A DNA stretch of 64,000 bases from the NCBI GenBank assembly GCA_949300425.1, contig CASGED010000002.1, forward strand, positions 1 to 64,000, in the 5' to 3' direction. The notes under the pieces were generated by a model, which worked only from the letters and a program-made list of their open reading frames with translations, was not told the origin of the DNA and made no database searches. This DNA comes from an uncultured Bacteroides sp. (GTDB taxonomy: Bacteria; Bacteroidota; Bacteroidia; Bacteroidales; Bacteroidaceae). The first letter of the stretch is position 1; each line of letters opens with the position of its first letter. This document shows positions 28,030 to 35,051 of the stretch, one piece after another. The position numbers and the translations under genes are program-made.

Positions 28030-28405
28030 CTTTAATGTCCCGCCCCTTATCATTTAATGTGCCGCCTCGTCCCTTTAAATGGGAACGGCCTTCTGATTAA
28101 ACGTAATTTGACCGTTTGGAAACAAGACGTGTTTGAACCGGGAAGGCGCAACGTTTCACCCTCTACACAAATCTTACCGATGTAAGTTTCACGCCTTCAC
28201 GGTGCTGTAATCGGTTGACTTTGAGGATGATGTTGTGAAAGATGCATCCTTCACGGATGTTTCACATCTCTGTCTTGTGAAGGATGCGGAATGTTTCCTT
28301 AGAAACCGGTTCTGTACGATTTGTGCATGTGGGATGTACGATTTGTGCATATAACATGCGCCACTGTGGAGCATGGCAACGCGTGAAAGGAACGGATGTT
28401 TCATC
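28030..28405 (+). repeat. Dispersed intergenic repeat, copy 1 (inverted relative to copy at 63060-63357)
   Basis: The 583 bp between susC and the DUF5056 gene hold no gene I can support. Most of it is a repeat related to the reverse complement of 63060-63357. An identical 29-bp block lies at 28086-28114 and 63259-63287, with further shared blocks such as TTCACCCTCTACACAAA and AGTTTCACGCCTTCAC. It contains CATTTAATG units at 22-bp spacing (28031-28081), a near-palindrome at 28235-28254 (GTGAAAGATGCATCCTTCAC), many GTGAAA/TTTCAC motifs, and two TGTACGATTTGTGCAT copies at 28313 and 28335. Confidence 0.88.
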
Positions 28406-28429
28406 GGCTGGGACTGACGTGCTTTCGCT

Positions 28430-28759
28430 TTACGCCAGCGAAGCAATCTTCCGGTACAGGAGGTACAGCAGGACCACTCCCGCAATCACCAACGACTGAG
28501 GGTCGGCCTGGGCGCCGCTTTCCAACATACCGTGGAACGTTTCGCGCAGCGTGTTGCCTATCAGTTCGATTCCGTTTAGCGAGACAAACAGCACAACGGC
28601 CAGCGCACAGCAGCATACGGTCCAGACGCGTGCCAACAGACTGCTATGGTCGGGCAAGCGGCGCATCACGCGGCGGGTGAATCCGCTGTCGGCTATCTCT
28701 TGCCGGTTTGAGGCGAAGAATTTTTCTATTAATGTATCGTCATTTTCCATCATATCCAT
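28430..28759 (-). CDS. DUF5056-like membrane protein, probable anti-sigma factor
   Basis: The 109-residue protein has a charged N-terminus (LIEKFFASNRQEIADSGFTRRVMRRLP) and two membrane segments (VCCCALAVVLFVSLN and SLVIAGVVLLYLLY). It resembles DUF5056, found downstream of ECF sigma factors in Bacteroides. Its start overlaps the sigma factor's 3' end by 20 bp (starts at 28753 or 28750 would shorten this). By position and build it probably holds the sigma factor at the membrane until a signal arrives; this role is inferred. Confidence 0.7.
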   Translation of the reverse strand: MDMMENDDTLIEKFFASNRQEIADSGFTRRVMRRLPDHSSLLARVWTVCCCALAVVLFVSLNGIELIGNTLRETFHGMLESGAQADPQSLVIAGVVLLYLLYRKIASLA

Positions 28760-29285
28760 TCTTTTTTAAGTAAGACGCCATCTTTTCCTTGGCCCTCGAA
28801 AGGTGGCTTTTCACGGTTCCCGTGGGGCAGCCGGTGATTCCTGCAATCTTCTCAATACTTTGGTCTTCCATGTAGAACAGCGTGATGCAGGTACGTTCTA
28901 TTTCTTTCAGCGTGGCGAGCGCGCGGTACAGGTCCATCCGTTGCCCGATGTCCTCTTGTCGGACGCTGCACTGGGCATCCACCAAGGCGATGTCCAAGTC
29001 GTCCGTCTCCTTCCGGCTGCGAAGGTAATCATAAAATTCGTTGTACGCAATACGGTACAGCCAAGTGGAGAAGCCGGACAGGTTCTTGAACGAAGCGATG
29101 TGTGTGTAGGCTTTGAGGAAGGTTTCCTGTGCCAGGTCGTCGCTCAGTTCCCGGTCGCCGCAGGTCAGGTTCAGGAAGAACCGCCTGACGGGCGACTGGT
29201 ATTTGCGCACCAGTTGGTCGAAGGCACGGGTGTTGCGGAACACCGCTACCTGCGTCACCAACGCTATGTCGTTGAGCTGGCTCAT
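28740..29285 (-). CDS. ECF-family RNA polymerase sigma factor
   Basis: This 181-residue sigma-70 factor of the extracytoplasmic-function group has only region 2 (FDQLVRKYQSPVRRFFLNLT, then DDLAQETFLKAY and FSTWLYRIAYNEFYDYLR) and region 4 (LKEIERTCITLFYMEDQSIE, then IAGITGCPTGTVKSHLSRAK). Its start overlaps the DUF6249 gene stop (ATGA, 4 bp), and the DUF5056 gene overlaps its end. A matching ECF-type promoter lies ahead of the operon at 30068-30094 and another before the beta-barrel gene at 13.5 kb, which suggests autoregulation and one local target. Confidence 0.93.
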   Translation of the reverse strand: MSQLNDIALVTQVAVFRNTRAFDQLVRKYQSPVRRFFLNLTCGDRELSDDLAQETFLKAYTHIASFKNLSGFSTWLYRIAYNEFYDYLRSRKETDDLDIALVDAQCSVRQEDIGQRMDLYRALATLKEIERTCITLFYMEDQSIEKIAGITGCPTGTVKSHLSRAKEKMASYLKKNGYDGK

Positions 29286-30034
29286 TGTTGCGGGTCGTTA
29301 TGCGGCGTTTCGTCCGTTGTCGGGTTATTGTCCTCCGGCTTCTTGCGGTTGCTGATTTCTATTCCGCCTATTTTCACTTTCCGCTGACCGGTGGTCTCAT
29401 CCCGTTCGATGTGTATGTCCGGACGGTTTTCGGGACGGGTGTAGTAAGTGACCAGTTGCCCGAATCCGGTGAACATGATGAGCAGGCCGATGCAACCTAA
29501 ACCGAAATTTTCAGTAATGGCCCACAGGAAGATGAAAAGACCTATTCCCAAAAAGATATTCTTGATGCCTTTGCTGCGCAAATCTTGTTTCTCCATGCCT
29601 TCGAAGAACTCCGGAGGAAGTTGTTGGCCGCTTGCCAAAGCCTGCTCTGCCAGTCGGTATTTCGCCTTTCGGTTTTTGTAGCGGAAATAGAAGATGATGA
29701 AAATAAGCAGGGCGGGCAGGCCAAAGACAAATACGATAGCCACGATGGGCACGATGGCCAGATTCCAAAGATTTTTTTCAAGTCCGAAGAGGTAATCGCC
29801 CTTGAAGCGGTAAGTTACTTTGTCTATCTGTTCTTTTGTGACAGATTGGGTTGGATCTTCGTAGGTCGTGATGCTCAGTGTGTCGGTCACGGCTTTTCCG
29901 TCCACCACGGTGTCTTGCAGTTCAATGACTCGTTTCTTTCCGTCCACGCTGTCGGTCACGAGACGGTTTCCCGCTTGCGAGGGCAGGCAACTTGCGGCCA
30001 TCAGGCCGAGGATTAGTAGAATTTGTTTCATCAT
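29282..30034 (-). CDS. DUF6249-like membrane protein, first gene of ECF operon
   Basis: The 250-residue protein has a signal peptide (ILLILGLMAASCLPSQAG), a short periplasmic part (about residues 22-90), then membrane segments near 92-115 and 160-195, and a charged tail rich in Asp, Asn and Pro. It resembles DUF6249 proteins common in Bacteroides beside ECF sigma factors. No enzymatic motif is visible. Overlap with the sigma factor gene implies coupled translation, so it may take part in sensing the envelope signal. Confidence 0.68.
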   Translation of the reverse strand: MMKQILLILGLMAASCLPSQAGNRLVTDSVDGKKRVIELQDTVVDGKAVTDTLSITTYEDPTQSVTKEQIDKVTYRFKGDYLFGLEKNLWNLAIVPIVAIVFVFGLPALLIFIIFYFRYKNRKAKYRLAEQALASGQQLPPEFFEGMEKQDLRSKGIKNIFLGIGLFIFLWAITENFGLGCIGLLIMFTGFGQLVTYYTRPENRPDIHIERDETTGQRKVKIGGIEISNRKKPEDNNPTTDETPHNDPQQ

Positions 30035-30067
30035 ATGATAGCTTTTGTTATTGTCCTTTGTGTGTTA

Positions 30068-30094
30068 GACGCAGTGAGGCTGGTAAAAGTTGCA
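30068..30094 (-). promoter_or_regulatory. ECF sigma-type promoter before the DUF6249-ECF-DUF5056 operon
   Basis: On the minus strand, TGCAAC (30094-30089) and CGTC (30071-30068) are separated by 17 bp, and CGTC continues as CGTCTAAC. The same elements and spacing occur at 13545-13571. This fits autoregulation of the ECF operon. Predicted transcription starts about 30 bp upstream of the ATG. Confidence 0.65.
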
Positions 30095-30166
30095 AGGAGA
30101 CGAATTTTTTTCTGTTATCTTCCGCCCGGATATCCCCGCAATGGACGTAACAAGTAGCTTCAGACG

Positions 30167-30206
30167 ACATGATGCCGTGCCGCATCCCTGCGGCACGGTA
30201 TCATGT
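30167..30206. terminator. Strong 18-bp stem-loop downstream of GH29
   Basis: ACATGATGCCGTGCCGCA at 30167-30184 pairs with 30189-30206 with one G-T pair and a four-base loop (TCCC). It lies beyond the 3' end of the GH29 gene, in the 223-bp gap before the ECF operon. There is no U tract on either strand, so it may protect RNA ends or be a repeat element rather than a classic terminator. Confidence 0.6.
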
Positions 30207-30257
30207 TCATTTCATTACGGAGAGTCGTTTTTCTTAAGAATGGCGGTATAGTATGTC

Positions 30258-32324
30258 TTATTCCGTAATAACCGAAAACTCCGCCATGCCGGTCCGTTCC
30301 GCATCGTCCACGTTCCTCACCGAAACAAGTTCCAATGTCTGTCCTTTCACCGGAGCAAAGCGGACGGTTTGCATAATCGGATTGGCTTTGATGTTTGAGA
30401 ACTCACCACTCGACATGAGTTTCCCATCTACGTAGAATTTATAGCTGGAGATGGTTCCCGACGCATATCGGTTTTGGTCCGGCAAGTAATGAAATCCGCA
30501 AATGGTTCTCGGCTCCTTCAACCGGACTGTCAGTTTACGTTGTCCTTTGGGAAGATAATAAGCCGTATAACCGTTACCGTCGAACAACACGTCCGCTTTG
30601 GAATCCGATACCCGATACGAAAGATTGGAAATGTCAAAACGTTGCGCCGACACCGGGCTATATTTGTCGAACGTGGCATCATAAGCAATCGCTTTGACGA
30701 TTCCTTTCTGATTGAGGACAAAAGGATGCTCGTAGCGTAAGGACTCTTTGGTCGGGTCGGTACCGTCCACCGTATAATAGATTCCCGCTCCCGCATCTCC
30801 CGCGTGAATGCTTACCTCGTCTTTGCCGTTTCGGGTTATCTGCGGCTCGGTCAGCAATGCCGGTGCCAGATAGGCTTCCACGTTATTGATACAAAGCGGG
30901 CCGCGGGCGTCCAGGAAATTCACCCGAATCTGTCTGGTATGAACCGTTTGAAAACGAACGATGCGCTTATAGCCCACAGTTGTGGTAGAGTCCGTCGGTT
31001 GCACTGGCAGCCATTGCCCGTCTTTCAGATACTCAATCGTAAAGGCACGGACACGTTGCCCCAACGGGATATATTCTTGAACCAGCAACCGATTTACGTC
31101 AGTTGTTTCCGGCAAGGTGAAGGTAAGTGAAGCCTTTGTCACGCCGTCCTCCGTAGCCCAATACGTATCCCAATCGCCGTCAGTCACATTAGATGCCGCA
31201 AACTTCTTCCCGCGTGTATGGTCGGCTTTCACGGAAGCTCCTTGCAACAGGTTTGTTTTCAGGTCGTTCTGAATGGTTTGATGCCATTCTACGGCACGGA
31301 TGGAATCTGTCGGTGCAATCTTTCCGTTCAGAGCGACCGGAAAGTTCAACAGGAAGTTCGCGTTATGCCCTACGCTTCGATAGTATAGGTCCACCAAGTG
31401 GGGCAGTGACTTCAACTGATGGTCTTCCCGTTTGTGATAGAACCATCCCGGACGAATGGAAACGTCACATTCTCCGCCTAACCACTTTTTCTCATGTTCG
31501 CTGCCATATGCGCTGTTGCGGTAATTGCCAAGGGCTATCTCCGTGTCATAGATGCTCCATTGCGTGTCGCCGGCCCAACCTTCTTCGTTGCCAATCCAGC
31601 GAATGTCGGGTACCGTTCCTCCGAAAATCATCGCTTGCGGATGCTTGGACTTTATCTTTTCCCGTGCTTCTTCATACTTATAATAAGTCTTTGCCACAAT
31701 GGAACGTTTCTCGCGGGCGCCGCCATAATATCCGTCGCCTCCATTGGCTCCGTCAAACCAATACTCAAACAGCGGGCCGTAATTACTGATCAACTCTTCC
31801 ATCTGCGCATGAAACTTGTCTACATAGCCCGGTTCACCATAGTTTGCGCTATTGCGGTCCCAAGGTGAAAGATAAATGCCGAATTTTAGTCCATACTTGT
31901 GACAAGCGTCGGACAACTCGCGCACGAGGTCGCCTTTCCCGTTCCGCCAAGGAGAGTTCTTGACGGAATATTCCGTTGTCGCCGTAGGCCACAAGCAGAA
32001 CCCATCGTGATGTTTGGCTGTCAGGATAACGCCTTTCAGTCCGGCGGCCTTTATGGTGCGTACCCATTGCTCGCAATCCAAGTCCGTAGGATTGAAAGTA
32101 GAGGCCGGTGTATCGCCATAGCCCCATTCCAAGTCATTGAACGTATTTAGTCCGAAATGCACAAAGGCATACGTTTCCATCTTATGCCAAGCCACTTGCT
32201 CCGGAGTAGGAACCGGCAAGACCGGCGCGGGCGCTTCCGCCTCCTGGCAGGAAATAAAATGAACCAGGCTTAAGCAAACAACTAATGATGCGCATAAAGA
32301 GGCGCAATTTAATTTCGTATTCAT
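30258..32324 (-). CDS. GH29 alpha-L-fucosidase, lipoprotein, multi-domain
   Basis: The 688-residue protein has a lipobox (HFISC), then the GH29 barrel: [37 protein letters not shown], and [11 protein letters not shown] carrying the nucleophile Asp (near 193). A C-terminal F5/8 type C-like domain (about 350-480), a chitobiase/FN3-like domain ([10 protein letters not shown]) and a final beta domain follow. This resembles GH29 subfamily B, often specific for alpha-1,3/1,4 fucose on branched chains, but specificity is inference. It follows GH43 by 28 bp in the same operon. Confidence 0.92.
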   Translation of the reverse strand: MNTKLNCASLCASLVVCLSLVHFISCQEAEAPAPVLPVPTPEQVAWHKMETYAFVHFGLNTFNDLEWGYGDTPASTFNPTDLDCEQWVRTIKAAGLKGVILTAKHHDGFCLWPTATTEYSVKNSPWRNGKGDLVRELSDACHKYGLKFGIYLSPWDRNSANYGEPGYVDKFHAQMEELISNYGPLFEYWFDGANGGDGYYGGAREKRSIVAKTYYKYEEAREKIKSKHPQAMIFGGTVPDIRWIGNEEGWAGDTQWSIYDTEIALGNYRNSAYGSEHEKKWLGGECDVSIRPGWFYHKREDHQLKSLPHLVDLYYRSVGHNANFLLNFPVALNGKIAPTDSIRAVEWHQTIQNDLKTNLLQGASVKADHTRGKKFAASNVTDGDWDTYWATEDGVTKASLTFTLPETTDVNRLLVQEYIPLGQRVRAFTIEYLKDGQWLPVQPTDSTTTVGYKRIVRFQTVHTRQIRVNFLDARGPLCINNVEAYLAPALLTEPQITRNGKDEVSIHAGDAGAGIYYTVDGTDPTKESLRYEHPFVLNQKGIVKAIAYDATFDKYSPVSAQRFDISNLSYRVSDSKADVLFDGNGYTAYYLPKGQRKLTVRLKEPRTICGFHYLPDQNRYASGTISSYKFYVDGKLMSSGEFSNIKANPIMQTVRFAPVKGQTLELVSVRNVDDAERTGMAEFSVITE

Positions 32325-32352
32325 TGCACGTAGAATCTATATAACATAATGA

Positions 32353-33375
32353 TTATAATTGCGATAGCGTATCGACAGCCAGTTTATCCCCTGACAAGTC
32401 AACCTTGAAAAGATGGGGCACACGGATGTAACGGCCTTTCTCGTCCACCCGATGACTATGCGCGGAAAGCATCCATTGTCCGTCGAAGTCGCGGAACAAC
32501 ATGCCGTGGCCGAAGTTCGGCGGAGTGACAGGCTGAGGCTCTTGTACCCAAGGGCCATCCAACGTGCCGCTTTCGGAATATGCCACTCCTTGCGTATAGA
32601 CATCAAATATCCAGCTGGTCCAAAGCATGCCCAAGCGTCCGGTGCCGGTGCGGAAGAGCCAAGGGCCGTCGGTCACACGATTGGGCACTGTCTTCCCGTC
32701 CAGCTTCTCACGGCTCCAGGGCGAGTCGCTGGCACGGAAAAGCAATTTCCCTTCGCCTATGGAACCGCTTAAATCGGACTTCAATTCAATCTTCTCAATG
32801 GTGCCGTTGTTGTTTTGCAACCATTCGTGGCAATAGACCATGTAAGGTTTACCGTCCCTATCTACCCAAAAAGTCCCGTCCAGTGTCGGCTTGTCGGCAG
32901 GCAGGTAGGTAGGGTCGGCCATGGGGCGGTATGGCCCTTCGGCTTTGTCGGACACCAAGACGTGACTGGCGCGACGGGGAATGACGTTATTTCCTACGGT
33001 GTCTATGGCAATGGAATTGTTAGTAAAAGTAGCGAAGTAGTAATACTTCCCGTTGTATTCGTGCAACTCGGCAGCCCATATCTGCGGACGGCTTCCCATC
33101 CACGAGGTCGTGTCGATGTCTGCCACTCTGTAAGGCCCTTCCCACAAGGCCAAATCCTTGCTTTTCCATAACAAGCCGCCTGTGCCGGTCATGTAATACT
33201 GGCGGGTCTTAGCGTCAGCCAGGATACAAGGGTCGCTCAAGATGATGGAATCGAGCGGGACGTCCGTACGGAAGCTGGCTGTCTTCTGAGGAAGAGCGTC
33301 TTGTTCTACTTTGGGATTGCCGCAGGAGGCAAAAGCCAATAAGAGGCTGATGAAAAGGATGAGTTTCTGTTTCAT
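32353..33375 (-). CDS. GH43-family glycoside hydrolase, lipoprotein
   Basis: The 340-residue protein has a lipobox (AFASC, Cys18) and a five-bladed-propeller GH43 fold. The general base Asp48 lies in SDPCILAD, and the pKa-setting Asp166 in TLDGTFWVD. The position of the usual acid Glu (EGP) reads VTDGPWLF, so it is Asp236. This may be a subfamily trait or reduced activity. GH43 enzymes usually remove arabinose, xylose or galactose. It lies between the toxin gene (21 bp) and GH29 (28 bp). Confidence 0.87.
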   Translation of the reverse strand: MKQKLILFISLLLAFASCGNPKVEQDALPQKTASFRTDVPLDSIILSDPCILADAKTRQYYMTGTGGLLWKSKDLALWEGPYRVADIDTTSWMGSRPQIWAAELHEYNGKYYYFATFTNNSIAIDTVGNNVIPRRASHVLVSDKAEGPYRPMADPTYLPADKPTLDGTFWVDRDGKPYMVYCHEWLQNNNGTIEKIELKSDLSGSIGEGKLLFRASDSPWSREKLDGKTVPNRVTDGPWLFRTGTGRLGMLWTSWIFDVYTQGVAYSESGTLDGPWVQEPQPVTPPNFGHGMLFRDFDGQWMLSAHSHRVDEKGRYIRVPHLFKVDLSGDKLAVDTLSQL

Positions 33376-33396
33376 GGTTCTTTTATTTGTGAAAGG

Positions 33397-33714
33397 TTAT
33401 AATCTGCTTGTCAATGCCGACGGTTCCCGGCGGGTGTCCCATAAATCGACAATGTAAAGGGTATCACGAACGGATTCTATGTAGTAGATGAGTTTAAAAT
33501 GCTTATGCACTACTAAGGAACGATATTCATGACGTTTCTTATGGGTGAGCAAGGGTTCTACTCTGCCCATGAATGGATAAGAACTTAAAAGTAATACTTG
33601 TTTATTGATGCTTTCGATAAAGTTCAGTGCAACATGCGCATCAAAAGTGTAGGTACAATAACGCACCTCTCGTTCCATTTGCCTTTCAGCCTGTTTTCTC
33701 CATTGATATTTCAT
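33397..33714 (-). CDS. RelE/ParE-family toxin
   Basis: The 105-residue basic protein fits the RelE/ParE fold: an N-terminal helix pair (KQAERQMEREVRYC, then AHVALNFIESINKQVLLLS), a YPFMGRVEP turn, and C-terminal strands (YRSLVVHKHFKLIYYIE, LYIVDLWDTRREP). RelE members cut mRNA at the ribosome and ParE members poison gyrase; I cannot tell which applies. Its start overlaps the antitoxin stop by 4 bp. GH43 follows 21 bp downstream, so the toxin gene may share its transcript. Confidence 0.85.
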   Translation of the reverse strand: MKYQWRKQAERQMEREVRYCTYTFDAHVALNFIESINKQVLLLSSYPFMGRVEPLLTHKKRHEYRSLVVHKHFKLIYYIESVRDTLYIVDLWDTRREPSALTSRL

Positions 33715-33986
33715 AGTGTCGCTACTAAGGTCCGCATTCTTTTCATAACCTCTTCATGAGATGCGGCAGACGTCCCAGCATCTTCTTCCGCTTCCGCCTC
33801 ATCTATCCTTGCTTCCAGTTCCTCCATCGTATAGGGCGTGAGGTCCTCTTTGACCACTTGGGGCATGTAGTTTGTGCGGATGCGGTTGAAGCTGCGTTTC
33901 AGTTTCTTAAGTAGTTCCGGGTTGTCAATGTCAAGTATGTCCCGCAGAAGTTCGCGGCGCAATGTTTCGGTTTCTAATGTATGCAT
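33711..33986 (-). CDS. Antitoxin of RelE/ParE-type module
   Basis: The 91-residue acidic protein (TLRRELLRDILDIDNPELLK, then EELEARIDEAEAEEDAG) immediately precedes the toxin gene with an ATGA overlap. Small acidic, helical proteins in this position are typical toxin neutralisers. I see no clear DNA-binding fold of a named class. An almost perfect promoter stands 27 bp upstream. Confidence 0.78.
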   Translation of the reverse strand: MHTLETETLRRELLRDILDIDNPELLKKLKRSFNRIRTNYMPQVVKEDLTPYTMEELEARIDEAEAEEDAGTSAASHEEVMKRMRTLVATL

Positions 33987-34012
33987 GGTCTGTCAATCTC
34001 CTTTCTGACGGA

Positions 34013-34043
34013 CAAACTTAGGCAAAAGTTGGGTAAGTACAAA
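34013..34043 (-). promoter_or_regulatory. Consensus promoter of the toxin-antitoxin/GH43/GH29 run
   Basis: On the minus strand, TTTG (34043-34040), 19 bp, then TAAGTTTG (34020-34013). Both boxes match the Bacteroides consensus exactly. No other promoter is obvious in the short gaps downstream, so the toxin-antitoxin pair and the two hydrolases may form one unit. Confidence 0.78.
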
Positions 34044-34118
34044 ACAAACTTTCCTTTTTCTTGTGCTAAAATGCTGAAACCTATCGGAAAAACGCATCGT
34101 TCTTCCAAAGTTTTCTCT

Positions 34119-34126
34119 ATCTTTGT
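34119..34126 (+). promoter_or_regulatory. Candidate -7 box for the steroid-reductase gene
   Basis: TATCTTTG lies 26 bp before the start codon at 34152. The -33 element is not clear. Together with the divergent promoter at 34013-34043 it defines a 165-bp divergent control region. Confidence 0.5.
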
Positions 34127-34151
34127 GCGGTTTTATTAAAAATAAGGTGAT

Positions 34152-34919
34152 ATGTCATTACATGAGTTTCATACATTCTTGTGGGTGATGAGCGGCGTGG
34201 CGCTGATAGTCTTTATAGCTCTTTATTTTGTAAAGGCTGGGTACGGCATGTTCCGCACGGCGTCGTGGGGCGTCTCTATTCCCAACAAAGTGGCTTGGGT
34301 GCTGATGGAAGCGCCGGTGTTCTTCGTCATGGCCTGGCTGTGGATGCGGAGCGGCGTAGGTCTTGCCGTGCCCCAAGTCGTGTTCTTACTGCTGTTCGAG
34401 TTGCACTACCTGCAACGCTCGTTTGTCTTCCCTTTATTGATGAAAGGACGCAGCCGCATGCCTGTGGCCATTATGGCGATGGGCATTGTGTTCAACGTGC
34501 TGAACGGCGTGATGCAGGCGGGCGGACTATTCTGGTTCCCGTCGGAAGCCTACGCCGAGGGAACGGCTTATTTGTTGCGGCCTCATGCCATTGCGGGCTT
34601 GCTCCTCTTCATTATAGGAATGGGCATCAACCTACATTCCGACCACGTCATCCGTCATTTGCGTAAGCCGGGCGACACACACCACTACCTGCCGGCAAAA
34701 GGCATGTACCGCTACGTCACTTCAGGCAACTACTTTGGTGAGCTGGTAGAGTGGACGGGCTTTGCCGTGCTGACAGCTTCGCCTGCGGCTTGGGTGTTCG
34801 TATGGTGGACGGCGGCCAACCTTGTGCCTCGTGCCAACGCCATTCACAAGCATTATTGCGAGGAGTTTGGCAAAGAGGCGGTGGGACAACGGAAGCGTAT
34901 TATACCTTATATATATTAA
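34152..34919 (+). CDS. 3-oxo-5-alpha-steroid 4-dehydrogenase-like membrane reductase
   Basis: The 255-residue protein has six or seven membrane segments and the C-terminal steroid 5-alpha-reductase domain: LPAKGMYRYVTSGNYFGELV, EWTGFAVL, and a basic end (RKRIIPYIY). Eukaryotic SRD5A enzymes and bacterial homologues reduce the delta-4 double bond of 3-oxo-steroids with NADPH. In gut Bacteroidetes, homologues reduce 3-oxo-delta-4 bile acids to allo forms. Here it is followed by an OYE and an SDR, the combination described for iso-allo-lithocholic acid formation. The assignment to family is firm; the substrate is inferred. Confidence 0.85.
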   Translation: MSLHEFHTFLWVMSGVALIVFIALYFVKAGYGMFRTASWGVSIPNKVAWVLMEAPVFFVMAWLWMRSGVGLAVPQVVFLLLFELHYLQRSFVFPLLMKGRSRMPVAIMAMGIVFNVLNGVMQAGGLFWFPSEAYAEGTAYLLRPHAIAGLLLFIIGMGINLHSDHVIRHLRKPGDTHHYLPAKGMYRYVTSGNYFGELVEWTGFAVLTASPAAWVFVWWTAANLVPRANAIHKHYCEEFGKEAVGQRKRIIPYIY

Positions 34920-34934
34920 TAAAGCGTTTTTTTA

Positions 34935-35013
34935 CTTTAAATGAAAAGCCCGGTCCCTTTAAAGGGGACTGCTGTTTTCTTTAAAGGGGACTGCAGTCCT
35001 CATTTAATGGGAC
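34935..35013. repeat. Four-unit 22-bp-period palindromic array (array C)
   Basis: Units starting at 34935 (CTTTAAATGAAAA), 34957 and 34979 (CTTTAAAGGGGACTGC) and 35001 (CATTTAATGGGAC) are exactly 22 bp apart, each with a TTTAAA or TTTAAT core. It lies in the 132-bp gap between the steroid reductase and the OYE gene. The same core at 22-bp spacing occurs in the dispersed repeats at 28031-28081 and 63290-63357. Confidence 0.85.
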
Positions 35014-35051
35014 GGACGCTCGCATAGATTGAACATAATAATAAGATACGT

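Noticed and set aside
28150-28405. parS-like sites, because GTTTCAC and GTGAAAC half-sites are frequent here and near 63011
   Set aside because: A parS site needs GTTTCAC directly followed by GTGAAAC. Here the order is reversed (GTGAAA then TTTCAC, as at 63011-63023) or the halves are far apart.
28189-28485. 98-codon minus-strand frame in the susC upstream region
   Set aside because: It sits inside the dispersed repeat; the equivalent frame is not kept in copy 2, so it is probably non-coding.
28740-29285. FecI-type sigma factor acting on the neighbouring SusC
   Set aside because: The SusC here lacks the N-terminal STN signalling domain and the partner gene resembles DUF5056, not FecR. A link to the beta-barrel gene by promoter match is better supported.
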